From Schistosoma haematobium (taxonomy: Eukaryota; Platyhelminthes; Trematoda; Strigeidida; Schistosomatidae), in the NCBI RefSeq assembly GCF_000699445.3, contig NC_067198.1, positions 44,578,691 to 44,642,690 on the forward strand: a stretch of 64,000 nt of DNA. The letters are read 5' to 3'. A program made the translations under genes and the position numbers. Below the pieces are notes generated by a model that did not search any database, was not told where the DNA came from, and saw nothing but the letters and a program-made list of their open reading frames with translations. How positions within the stretch are numbered: the stretch's first letter is position 1; every line of letters begins with the position of its first letter. This document shows positions 44,211 through 58,800 of the stretch, piece after piece.

Positions 44211-47200
44211 CTAAATAAAACGTAAAAAAATTTAATGTTATAAAGTAAATGATGTATGGGCGAGAATGGTTGTTTGCTTAGTCAAACATGTAGATGAGTT
44301 ATATATTCCCCTATCCGTATTGCTACATTGTTATTGATTGTTCATTGTTGTTGGATTGTGTCGGGTTTTTGGTGTAGAAATATAATTACGTTCTAGTCAA
44401 GCTAATCACGTGTTCTTGATCTGAGTTGTGTTGAAGTCGTGTTGAATAGACACTGGGAGGGAATCTGACGTAGATATTCATTTAAGGTAAATTAACTTCC
44501 CATACGTGTAAACGTCGAAACCCAACTGCTAAAACACTAGCCGAAGTAAAACCCGAGCGTTATAACAGTAAACTAAACAGGTTTTATAAAAACTCTTGTC
44601 TAAAATTGTCTTAAGATTGATCAAAGTCAGAAAATGTGAACCGTCGGTTGAGTAAAATGATTCACTGTAAATCACTGAAAAAGGGACTTACGCTGAGTTA
44701 AGAAACGTCAGAAAATCTAATTTCTCTACTGATTAGGATATCTACAATTATATTAATTCATTTATAACAATCTATCCAATGTTCAATTTATTCGAAATTA
44801 TTAAGTTAAACCTTGTTAATGATACCTACATCGGGTAAAGGTTAAGCAATGACGCGTAAAACTGAAAATCGAAGAATAATCTGTGGTGATAAGTTCGTAG
44901 ATGTGAGACATTAGAAAGTTCTATACTAGGAGAAAACACTTGTTCAATAATTCTTGGTTTTTAGTGGTTCATGATATTAACATTGAAGTTTCACAATAGT
45001 TCTTTGTATAGTGTATTAGAGATATTGAAAAAACAAACAATTAATCAATCATATTTGTACAAATGATAGTAAATGAGGTATTGAAGTAATGCCAAGTTTT
45101 TGGTCGATAGTGTAATGACAATACAAAAAAAGAAAAGAAAAGTAAGATAAATATACTTTTGTATTGTTTTTTCCAAATGGATTGATTGATTAAGGCATTA
45201 CAGGACATGATAATCAGATAGAACAAACGAATGACATTGACCACCACTCAGTAATCAATAAATTGTAAGTATGTCTCAGTCCTACAGAAGACCAGTTGTG
45301 AACCGGATAGCTCAGTGGTAACGTCTCTGACTGTGAAGCTGGGTGACACGGGATCGAATTCGTCAGGGGGCACCAGTTCCCTCAAGATTACAAGTACACC
45401 TTGCTGACGAGTGCCAAGTAGCACGAAACCCGGGTCCAGGGTTTCCTATCGACTACCCTCAACCACTATCTAATCTCAACATAGTGCACGCAGTATCGAG
45501 TCGCCTAGACTGGTGGCTACATTGCAACATGGTCGATAGAATTCGATCTGCACTAGGAAGGACTTGACATATATGACATTGATCACCCACCACCCAGTGA
45601 TCAATCAATTGTGATGATCACGGTATAGTTTATTTTTAAATAACTTGAGCCATTTATTGAATATAGATGCATACACACTGATACTTGAATCCTATTGTTT
45701 GTTACAAGAGATTATGGCATTACCGTTCAACTGCCTAAATTAAAGTAGGTACAATGAAGTACTAAAAGCATTGATTACATAACAAGTATTTGTTGGTCAG
45801 TAATACGTAAAACGTAGAATAGAGATTCTTTTTTCTGAATTTTGATATTATTGTGATTATGATTGCTTATAAAGTATATTATCTTCATTAAGCCTACATT
45901 GTGTACAATTGAACTATTGTATGGAGATGAAACATGAAGAACTACTACAACCATCATCAAAAAGGTACAAGTATTTATAGATAGTTTTCTACGCAAGATA
46001 CTTAATGTCTGTTGGTCGGACACTATAAACATCAGCCTACTGTGGTAGAGAACAAACCAGCGTCCAAAGGAATAGGAAATTAAGAAAAGACGATGGAAAT
46101 GGATGGGAAATACATTACAGAAATAACCAAACTGTATCACGAGGCAAACTCTAACTTTTCAATGGTTTTAATGATAATGATGTCTAGAATTACATATTTA
46201 TCACCATAGTTTCGAATCATTTATTATATTATGTAACTAATTCATTAGTAAATTGATAGATAATTATAGATTCAACTATTATATATCATATCAGTCAGCC
46301 AGTTAGCTACAACGTAGGACCAGGCACATACATGAATCGGTCCAAGTTGCCATACCGCATTAGCACGACAAGATGAACATCGAATTATATACCATATACA
46401 CAGGTATGTAACGTAAATGTTATATTTACAACCAATATCATAACATAGAAGAATAAATAAATAAATAATGTATTAATTGCAAATCTATAATTGCTGGTGG
46501 ATGTGTCGCTCAAGTTCATGCATTAATTGAAGTTAGACATTAACATCGTTGGATGCCGGCCGGCTCAGTGGTCTAGAGGTAAAGCATTCGCTCACAAGAC
46601 TGATAGGTCCTGAATTTTGATCTCTCGAGACGGGATCATGGATGTTCACTGCTGAGGAGTCCAACAATAGGACGAAACGGTGGTTCATTGCTTCCAAGTT
46701 TTCCATAGTAGTCTAGCTTCAACTGAATCATGATATTAACTATTAAAATCATCATAATATCTACAAAACCCTTTCTGATATTAATTACTGAATACCCAAA
46801 GTGATTCAATAGCCATTCAACCCAAATACAATACTCCTTAAGAATGTATCTCAGATTATGTAAGAAAACTCAATAGCTTAACAGTAACAAGATTAACAAA
46901 AAGACAGATAGCTTTATTAATGATATGCCTATGGTGTAATAATAAGTAGGTTGAATCAATAAATTTATTTAAAGGAATTTTTAATTATCAATAATTTCTC
47001 ATCTTCAATTTGTCCGTGATAAAGTGATCTTCAAATGAAATAAAAAAAGAAGTAAATAAACTTGAAAAATGAAAAAAAATCTAGTTAAATTGTACGAAAT
47101 CAAAAGAGGGTTTTTGTAAATACCATAGTAATTTTGATATAGTTGCAATCATGAGTCAATTGGAGCTAGACTACCATGGAAAACTTGAAAGCACTGGACG

Positions 47201-50200
47201 GCCATTTCGTCCTATTGTGGGACTCCTCAGCAGTGAGCATTCATGATCCCGTCTCGAGAGATCGAAATCCAGTATCTATCAGTCTCGTTAGCGAATGCTT
47301 AACCTATAGACAACTGAGCCGGCCGGCATCCAACGATGTTAATCTCTAACTTCAATTAATCCACGAAATTGATTGACATATCCACCATTGTCTTCAGTGA
47401 GCTACTATCTCACAATAGACCCGGTTGAACACCATTAGTCACTGCTTCTCACTAAAACTCCTGGAAATACCTCTTGAAGCCAGTCACCAGTGAGCGTATA
47501 TTGATTAATATCAGAAGGGGTTTTATGGATATTATACTGATTTTAATAGTTAACATCATGAGTCAATGGAAGCTAGACTACCATGGAAAACCAGGAATCA
47601 CTGGTCATCCGTTTCGTCCTATTGTTGAACTCTTCAGCAGTGTGTATCCACAGTTCCATATTAGGATGAAAAAGTCGTTTAGTGCTTCCAAGTTTTTCAT
47701 GATGATCTAGCTTCAATTGACTCATTAATCTGAACTATTGAAATTATTACAATCTCCACAAAACCCCTTCTGATATATATATATTTAAAGGTAGTTGTAA
47801 CTATGATGAATTACTTTTAAACAATGTTTTTTTTCTTTAATTATGTCACTTTTAATAATATTTTTTGTTCATATAAAATAGTAAACTTAAGAAAAACGAT
47901 ACTTCATAAAGAAGAAAATTAGAAAGAAAAAACACAAAACATGTGGGCTAATACTGATCCTTTTCATTGTTGTTGTTGCTATGTAGGTGTTGAGATATAA
48001 ACAGAAAAAAGAGAAGAAATAAAAGGGGTCTAGTGAAAGTTGGACAATTGTTTGTTTGTTTGGGTTTTTTTCTTCAGTTAATTACAACTTATATATTTAT
48101 CTGTCTTTTTTGTATTTTTTTAGAAGTAGGCTAATTAACAGTGTTTATATGTGAAGTTATAATGATAGACCTTTCTTCTTCGTCTTCTTCTTCTTTAGAT
48201 TATCTTTCATTAGAAGACTTTTACACAAAACGTTTTTTGGTTAATGGAATGGTATACTAAACAAATACAAATACAATTCTGTATCGATAATTGTGCACGT
48301 ATTCTTAAACATGATAAAGTGAATATGTAGTAAGTATATTGACGTTCATGTCTGAAATTATCCTGATCTGTTTGAGTTCGTTCGTCATGAGTTCTAGTTA
48401 ACAGAAGTTGATATTTCTAAACATTGTTAGTGAAACTGAACACTCTGTGGTTATTTCAAAAGGATTTTTTATACTTTTTCTTATAGATTGGGACGACTAG
48501 CAATCGAGAATAATCAGATGGGATTACATCTAGCTTGAAAAAAGTTAGCTAATGTTTCAATCAGCTTAGCCACTAAAAACAGATCATTATATTTAAAGAT
48601 ATTCCAGATTTATCTGTCAGAGCTGTTTGCTATCATTGGCTTTAGAGACTTGTTTTAAAAGTCACATCAGTCTTATTGGATTGATGTCTGACGAAATTTC
48701 TACATGGACTCAAAAAACTCTATTAGTATTTGTTAACAAATACTTGTGAACTGAGTGAAATGTCCGTCCGCCAACTAACAAGCGTATATACTGGGCAACA
48801 GTTAACTCTGTAGTGCTTTATAGTTATGAAACATATCTGTCTACTTCTAATTCTAACTTTTAATGATCATAAATGTTATCTATTTTGTAGACTAAAGACA
48901 CGACTCGTAATTTTGTGTAAAAAAGTTCTTTACACTGAATGTTACTATAATAACTGTTTTCAACCTGCTATAGCTAAAGAAAATTAGGCTTGAAAATGAA
49001 ATTTATCATGACTGTGTTATGTTCATTAACTTGAATGCTACTACTGATTCGTCTTACTCGGAACGGAACGAAGAATCAAGGATTCAGAGACTCGATAGGC
49101 TTGCTAGGTTTGAAGCTATCGCGAGTTCACTTAATCTGCGAACGAGAACAAGACTCGGTGATCAAGGACCAGTAAGCTAGCTATTGATGCGTCCCAGCCC
49201 TGCTAACTAGAGGGAGAAGTCCAAGCTTGGAATGGGAAGTATATTCTGCAAATCAGCCAGAAACGAGCGATAACAACAAACACAAATCAAAGCATATATA
49301 TACATTGCAAAACTGTCCTTGGGGAGAGTTACCAAGTAGCATACTAAAAGACACAACGGACCAATAGCATTTAAGATATGTCCAAGTGGGTAATACGACC
49401 TGAAGGTGACAAGAGTTCCTTTGGCGTGAAAAAAAGGAATTCAACTTTTCTAAATAAATTACAAAATTAGGTCCCTTCACAAGTGAGTTCTGGGGATCTA
49501 ACGTCCCCAAAAGACTGAAACTAGATATGTCGTAAACTGGAATTTGTAATTTAACCCCATCATCATTTGTTATAAATAGAATAAGTTGGTACATATAATA
49601 GGGAAAATTGTTTTTTGTACATTAGATCAGTATAAACAATTATTGTATGTTATACTGATTAAATATCAAGCTAGTTTAAAAGCCAGAGGAATGTCATATT
49701 AACTAAACATTATACTGATGATCTTGGATTTTACGCCCACTCCAACACAATCTCACTTATATTTGTAGGAAGGAAGAATGATTAGTGTTATGACTTTATG
49801 TCCGGCTTTTTATCACATGATTCACCCACTAATCAAAATACGACTTATACAATCTTCGCACTGTGCCAAACCAATGACGTTTGACCTGTATGAGCAGCTT
49901 AGCGTCTTATTTGGTCCTATGTCCGCCTAGCCCGTCCACTTGAGTTCAGAACACCAAATACCAGCTTCCAATATGCGAATCGAATCGAATCGAATCTTTT
50001 ATTTCAGACATACTGGGTTTCTATATCAATCAAACAGACCTCAACGTACCATAAAATAGAAAATAATATTTGTACACAATATAGCCAAAAAGTGACTGTG
50101 AACGTGGGACGCCGTAGTCAATAAACCGAACATAGCTTAAGAACAGTAAATCGTACAATAGTAAATTATAGGTCAAAATAAAGCTTGTAATATGAGGCAT

Positions 50201-53200
50201 ATAAATATACATAATCTAATTATTGAATATTTATACCATAAGAATGTATAGATAATATCAGTCAATTAATATTTCTCAGAAGTTACTCATGATTTAATCT
50301 TCGCTCGGATATAACAATTAATGTCTCATATTATTAGTTATCTGTTGATATTCATTCATTTAGTGAATATCGATTATAATTATATCACCAGATTATGTAA
50401 TCACTTATTTCTAATATACAAATTAATAATAATGGCCTCTATTATTCCAGTTTGTATGACTAGAAATGATATACTTCAATGAATAAAGTTGAAGTGGATC
50501 GTTAGAATAAGGTAGAAAATGTTTGAGAAATAAGAAGGTATAAAATATGATACAAAGTATGGTAATAGTCAAGATTGACGTGGAATATCATGTTGAAAAT
50601 CTAATCTATTCATGTCTGATTAAAATTATTGAAATGAATCGATAAATGCATGTTATTGTGGAAACCTTATTCTTCTTCTTTTTCTTCTTCTTCTTATTAT
50701 TATTATTAGTAATGGCTTTATTCCAGATTATATTTTGGTACAATATAGAGATTCTCAGCACAAAGTATGTCAACAAGTTACTTACGCAAAAAAATGCAGT
50801 GACAAATACAAAAAAAGTAAGAAAAAGGTTTTAAAAAAAAACCGAAAAATTGTACAACTTTTCAAATTAGAGACATGTTTAAGAATGCAGGTTATTGACT
50901 AGGTTAACACTAACAACCTGTTCGTCATAGAGTATATTTGCTAAGTAAGGTATTATAGAACTTTTATACTTTTGCTTGCTTGCATGGACTTTAATGTAAT
51001 TACATCTCGTTCTACCAGACGATATACAAGGATTCTAGTTGACAAAGGAACTAAATATGCGAAATATACGCCATAAGTTAAATGCTTACTGGTATTGTAG
51101 TGAACAGAGCACGGATGGGGACAACCGAATTATATTTAGCATGAAATTACAGAGTTACTTGATAAAATAGAAAAACCATACTATAATACTTAATTTGCAA
51201 AATGTTCAATAATTGTCTCAAACTTATTGTTCTTGCATTTCCATGCTAACTACTCTCTAGTCCCGCTGTTCCTTTTTTGATCTTCCTCATCTTCCGCTGC
51301 TAGACATTACATTTCTGACTCGCGTCATATACTACTTATATCGATATAAGTAGCACGCATCACAGTATTAGTAAACATTATTACGTAATATATTGTTATA
51401 TTTTACTCTTTTAATAGAGATAGAAAGAATATATGACGACTCATCTTGCACTCAGCTATTTCGATAGAACATTTATTTAAAAAGAATTTTTCTTATATAT
51501 ATTCACTGCACAGAAGGATACAATGAATAATTTGAAGGAACTAATACTAACAATATAAGTAATATGTTAGATAATTGAAAGTAGTTAGTTTACAGGAAAA
51601 TATATTAAATTTTATCTTTAAGGTTCATAAAAATGAATTATATATTATTCAATAATAGAAATAGACTTATATGAACTCATTTCAAAGTGATTTAAGTTAC
51701 TATTGAATTCATTAAAGCTTTAATAATGAGGTTCATTTATATGCTAAAAAGTTTACTTGTTTAAATATTAGGTAAAATATCAAACAAAAAAAAAGACGAT
51801 TAAAGTTGAATTCATTTCTATTATCCTTGTCCATTTAATGATCAAATGATCCTATACAGGATAAATTAAATTGATCTGATATGAAGTAGGAGTTCATTAG
51901 TTCCTGATTATTAATTATTGATTAAAAGTTAAGTTTCACTGATTGAAACCATGAGTCAGTTGAAGCTAGACCACCATGGAAAACTTGGAAGCACTGGACG
52001 GCCGTTTCGTCCTGGTATGAAACTCCTCAGCAGTGCGCATCCACGACCCCGCACCTCGCGAGATTCGAACCTAGGATCTATCAGTCTCGCGCTAGGCGCC
52101 TAACCAACTACACCACTGAGTTGGTCGACATCCAACGGTGTTAATGTCTAACTTCAACCAATCCACGAAGTTGTGCCACCGTACACCATTGTCTTCAGTG
52201 AGTTGATATTTCACAACAGGCCTGGTTGAACTCTACTGGTAACGACTTCTCACTAGAACTCCAGGAGTATCTCCTGAAGTCAGTTACTAGTGAGCAGGTG
52301 GTAAAAAAATTCAGCATTCTAGAGGCAATGATATGACCTGAAGAAGAAAAGCTTCTTGGTTCAAAATCTACTATCTTATGTATAGTTTGAAGAAGTAGTT
52401 AATAGGAAATCCTAGACCTAAATTTCAAGTTTTCTGACACTCACTATCAGAGTATACCTACAATCTTGAAGGAGGTGAGCTTATCTGAAAGACTTGAGCT
52501 CCCGCCAACTAGCCTCATAGTTGCTAATCTGTTATTCTTGGTGGAATTGACTTCGTATTGAACTTGATCAATTATATTTAGCCAACAACAAGTAGAAAAT
52601 GAACATGACATCGATTATCACTTACTGATCAACAGATGTTGATCCCTGATTTTTATTAGTCAGTTCGCTTGTTTAAGATTTGCTAAACATACACAAAGTA
52701 GGTGTTCATTTCCTTATAATTTTTACTGGCTTACCAACATTAATTTTTATATGGACATTAAAATTTCTTATTAACTTATATTATGGAGCTGAAACTTGGA
52801 GAACTACAACAACCATCATCAAGAAAGTACAAGTATTTATAAATAGCTGTCTACGCAAGATACTCAACATCCATTGGCCGGATACCATCACCAACAGCCT
52901 TCTGTGGGAGAGAACAAACCGACTTCCAGCTGAAGAAGAAATTAGGAAAAGAAGATGGAAATGGATAGGACATACATTACGCAGATCGTCAAACTGCATC
53001 ATGAGGCAAGCCCTGACTTGGAATCCTGAAGGGAAGCGAAAAAGATGAAGGCCAAAGAACACAATACGTCGGATAATAGAAACAGATATGAAAACGATGA
53101 ATTACAACTGGACGGAGCTAGAAAGGATTGCCCAGGACAGGGTTGGATGGAGAATGCTGGTGAGCGGCCTATGCTCCTTCACGAGGAGTAACAGGCGTAA

Positions 53201-55777
53201 GTAAGTAAGTAAGTATATTATACACAAGACTAAATAATGATTATGCTTACAAATTTAACAGAACTTACATAAATTTTGTTGTGAATCAATTCCTTTATCT
53301 GAATACAGTGTAGAATTTGTTGGTCCATTATCGTTTACTTCAGTAGTATCATATTTCGTGATCATGGGAATTGACAAATCTCTTGATTGTTCTGATATAT
53401 TACTGATATAATTATCTAATTGTTGATGATGTTTTGTAATTGATTGATCACAATGATTTTGATGACGATAATGATGGTGTTGAAAATGATGATGATGTTG
53501 ATGATGATGATGGTTAGATTTATTATCTTCAACTTGAGTTTTAGATTGATGCTTACGTTTACGTCGTCGTTTCTGATGTACCGGATGATACCACCATAAA
53601 CTTTCTTCACTTGGACTTTGTTGTTTATTTAAATATTTTGATAAAATATCATAGGATGAAGAGAAAAAACAATCTTGACAAATTTCTGATGTGTTATTAT
53701 TATTCTTATTAATAGTATCGATATTATTTTGTTTAGTTTTGTGTTTTTTATAAATATTTTCAGCTAAAAGTTTTACACATTCTTTAGAAGAATCAGTTTG
53801 ACATAAGGCTGAATACAATTCATTTGTTACATGGAAACTCTGAAATGTAAAAATGAATAACAATGACTGAAGGAAAATTATGTAAAAGTATTCGTGAATG
53901 AGTCTTATAGAGATTACTGTAATTTGAAGGTGTTATTCGCGGTAGATGACCATCATTTAAGGTACTATGGAAATCTATAATGTTGTGTACAAACGTTTCG
54001 TAGCAGCAACATCGCTAAGTCCCGACTGTTGTTGCTAGCTTGACGCGGTGGTCGAGCTTGCCTATTGTGATGAAGCAACCGAGCTATACTAGCTGGAACA
54101 ACCGTTCCTCAAGGTCCTATTATGTTAGACAGGTCGGTTGAAGAGCGGTAAGACTAAAATCAACAAACTCAAGGTCCGAAGGCGAAGTCGTATTGCTGAC
54201 TGTACAGAAGTGTGACAGCAGTAAGGTGTTTCTTTCAGACAACCAACATGACAGCGATGCTGCCGTCTCCGACGGTAAGGTCTCAACAATTACAGGGCTA
54301 ACACAAAAATTATTCATAAAAAGGCCGTGTATGATCGACCTCAAGCAGTTGTCCCTTGGGCGCTGCAGTCACGCTCTCAGGTCACTAAGAGCACCTCTAG
54401 TCCAATTTCTTTTTCAGGTACCTCAATTAGAACCCTTCCACGGTGCGGGCAACCGGAGAGTGATAATTGTCCTCATACCTCTAACAGCACTGGAGACCAC
54501 CGTATTCATAATCAACCTCCCTCTTCACTTCCTATTATTCCTGACTGACTGACAGAAAGTACTAAGTATTGAACCAAAGACTGAAATTTTATGAGATGAA
54601 CGCTTAACTCTTAAACTATTGTGTTGGTACACAATGCTATACATTTCTAAGTTTTATTAATTTATGGTTTCGTGTAACGATTCTTCTGTAAGATTATAAT
54701 AACAAAGTAAAAAGGTGAAGATCAGTCATGAAATTAACCTCTAAAATATGGTAAGTACAAATATATAAGTTACGATTCGTTTGATCTTTAAGTAAAAAAA
54801 AAGATCAAAACTAAATTGACTGAGTGTACGATTGATCAAAACCTTGGTCACGATGAATCTAACTGCAAATAAAACATAAAGTCTGTCAATATTTGCTTTA
54901 TGTATTAGATAATATTATTAAATATTATAGATTGCTACTGGACACAATTCGCATAATTCATCATCAATCAGTTATTGTCTGACTACAGCAACTTGCCTTT
55001 CATCTAGAAAGCTATTTTCAGAAACGATAAGAGTGTTTGTGTCAAATGTTTACTGACTGATGACTGTAAATGGTGGTTATTCTATTTAGTTTATGGGTTG
55101 AATTTAAAACTTTAAGTGCTTTACATCGAAACTCAGTAGTTAAATCATATCATACACTAATCAAGAGACCTGAAGGTTTTGGGATCTCATATCATATAAA
55201 GTTACTGGTCCACACTTCAGATGAATATTAACAACCATTGGTACTACCACTTGGCTGATTATAGTGGTGAACCTTCACCACATAATATGCAACATTGTAT
55301 CCAATATCTTGTTCTTCGAATAGGTAACTTGTGATTATTCAAAATAAGATTATCTCTCATTTATATTAATCCGTAAATGTTTACCATCAATCTTGGTATA
55401 ATCTTGACATCATTAAACAATATCGAATATATTTGAACCATAAATTCGTCTTTCACTCCTTTAAAGGATATAAGAAGAAAAAATATATATACAAACCATT
55501 TAGTTTAGTATTTCTCAAGTTTCTCAATCATCAGATCTTCTGAACTGTCTTCTGAAAGCGCCTAAGTACACATGATAGACGGAATTAATAAGTTAGATAC
55601 AGGAAATTTAAAACAACAAAATCCATGACGATAGATGTAGGTTTGAAAAAAAATAGTATTCAAAAGTTTCAATAGACTTCCATACTTCATTATTAGTTTG
55701 ACATGAACATGAATGGATTTTTATTACAATATAAACTTACTTGAGGCAAACTAAGTGGACGTGGATGTTGATTATTT

Positions 55778-55808
<31 letters not shown>

Positions 55809-58800
55809 GTCTTGTTAAATGACCAAGTGTATGATAAGTAATAGTTCCACGACTTGTAGTTCTTATTGGAGGATTTGGTGGACTTTGACTAAATGAACTA
55901 GTTTCATTTAATTCTAATACTTCATTAAGTTGTAAATGATTTTCATGTATATTGGTACGATCTATTAATGGACTGTGTAATTCACATTGTTGATTAGTTG
56001 AACAACAATCGGATTGATTCCGTTTCAAAGATTTCTCTAATGTTTTTCTTATCTGCCATGGAGAGTTCAATGGACATATAGGTGAAGAAACATTTAACAT
56101 TTCTATTGTTGTACAATCTTGTCTGTCTATTGTAGATTGATTATTACTATTATTATGTTCTAAAAAATCTTTATGATGTATATCATCTGTATTTAATAAA
56201 GGTTGTTTACGGTAACCTGAAATCATCCAATCTTGATTAACATTACTCTGATAATGTTGATGTTGGGAAGATGTAGTCAAACTTGATTCATCATTACAAA
56301 CCTGTGATAGACACATAGGTAGAGGTGATAACATTTGACAAGTAGATTGATGTCGAATAGTTGGTGATGAGATCACAGGTGAATTTTTGATAGTTGTAAT
56401 GTTTTTCGATTTATTCATAGTTGATAGTGTAATATCATTGTGATTTAACAGATCACTACATAATACTGTGGTAGTACGTTCATCATGTAAATAAACTGGT
56501 GATATTTGTTTACGATGTAATGACGCACTAGCATTTCCATTTAACATCATCAATGGATTTGAGTTGTTTAACCAGGATTCACTAACTATTACAGAGTTTG
56601 TTAATGTATTATTATTATTATTACTTTGTTGATTGATATATTTCATATTTTCTGGAGAATAATCTGATAGGAAAAGTTGTGGATTAAGGAATTGTTGAGT
56701 TAGTTCTTGTTGCGCATGATGATGTTGCTTCTTACTTGACATTGGATTACTAATTATTCTGATACTACATTCTTGACCCTAATATAATGTAATTATATAT
56801 ATGAATAAAAATTAGATAAATAAATTTTATAAAGATCATAAACCTATCAAAGTTAGGAAAGCACTGAAAATTTAGAAGCATCGAATGACCATTTTATCCT
56901 AGTATAGGGCTCCATAACAGTATGAACTCACATTCCCGCAACTAGGACTCCAGCCCAGAACCTTCTGTCTGTTATGTGGACGTTTAAACTCTCAACCAAT
57001 GAGCCTATTTTCAATCGTTTAGAAGTTTAACTTCAACCACTTTATGATATTACGCAACTATTTATGATTATCTTCAGTAGGTGTCTTCCTACTAGTAAAA
57101 AACAACCATCCAGTGCTTCCATGTTTTCAGTAGTTGTTTAACTTAGATTGGCTATTGATCTACAACCTTATACTGACAGATAAAAAATGTTTCTTTTTAC
57201 CACAAATGTTTCAACTTGATCATTCTTGTTAAACCTATTTAAAAATAGGTTGTTCATTATCTGTCAATATGTAAAACTGACCAATGGTTGAACAATTTAC
57301 TATTCAGTTATTTAATGCATAACAAAGAGTCGAGGTCGCTTTGAAAACAACAACATAAACATCAATGAAACCCTGATAAAATTAACATACGGTTCCAAAC
57401 TTTACTGTCAGCTAATATCGAATTATATCAATCAGTCAGTCAGTAACAACGTAGAAATTCGTACGTACGTACATCAGTTCGAGTTGCCACACCACATTAG
57501 CACAGAGATGCAGTGGTCGATTCAAATCCCGTAATGGTAGAGGTAGCAAGAGTATAAGCAGTAACCGGGAAGATTAGGGTTTGGAGATGTTACTTAAAGA
57601 GTATAATACGGTGAAATAAATTTGAGAGGAGAAAAAAAGAGACAAGGAGGAATAAGGAGATCAAAATTTAGGAGAACACAAAGAGTGGATGCACCTGCGC
57701 CATTGCAAACGATTTTGAGCCATGTCATTCAGGGTCTCTAACCATCGGTCGCTATCATCTCGCGGTCCCCAACCAGGTAGTCTACACCTACCAACATGAC
57801 TCAGTCCACTTGTCAGTGACTTCATGGACTTGTGCCATGTTTTGGTTTGGCCGCCCCTACCTTTCTTCCAACCTACTCCTATACCACTGAACATAGCACG
57901 TCGAGGTAGTCGGTGGTTGGGCATACGTAACACGTGTCCCAGCCATCTCAACTGATCAAGTTTCACTACTTCATCAATTGATTTGCCATCCTTACCTAGT
58001 ACCCGTTTCCTAACAACTGTGTTACTTAATCGATGGTCCCATGATATACGAGCAATGTTTCGAAGACACCTATGATCGAATACCAGTAACCTACGAATAT
58101 CCTCTACTCTTGTCGGCCATGTTTCACTGTCATTAAGTAAGACGAAGCAAATTATGCGCAGTCAGCCCATCCTTTGGTTGATAGACGGATATCCCGCTTA
58201 CATCATAAATGACGCAAGTTGGTAAAAGCTAGTCAAGCCTTCTGTATCCGTGCTAAGATTTCGTCACACACCAGACCACAAGGGCTGATGAGACTCCCGA
58301 GCTAAGTGAAGCGGTCGACACGCTCAAATACTTCACTCCCTATCATTAATTCAGGTGCTGATGAAACTCAATCCTGAAGCAACATTTTGCATTTCGAGAG
58401 GGAGAATCGCATCAAATTATATGGTATTCAATATTTGACTTTATAAGGTTAACTATGAAAGAATACTAGTATGCATATACATATCCTAAGACACTCAAAT
58501 CGCAAAAAAATGAATTCCGGCAAGATCTAAAATAAGTTTTTATACCACCAGTCTGACTTTCTGTTGGCTTGTACCAAACAAATTTTACATTCGAGTTTTC
58601 TAAATAAAGATATCCTTAGGTCGCCTACAAACAGAACATCATATAAACGGTATCTTGATATTAGTTAAAGTTACCTTTGACTATACCTCATTACTATTCA
58701 ATAGATAGCAATAAAATCACTGCGTTACGTAGGAATTTCTATAATTACGATGAAAATGATAAAAAAAACTAGTAAAAATCATCACAAAAGACCCATGATA

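Noticed and set aside
45296..45370. Functional tRNA gene
   Set aside because: A and B boxes fit, but the sequence does not fold into a full cloverleaf that I can draw, and it continues into a hammerhead and SINE body.
57661..57966. 101-codon frame as a host gene or TMEM132 exon
   Set aside because: Matches the element B polyprotein end repeated at 13.2 and 25.3 kb.
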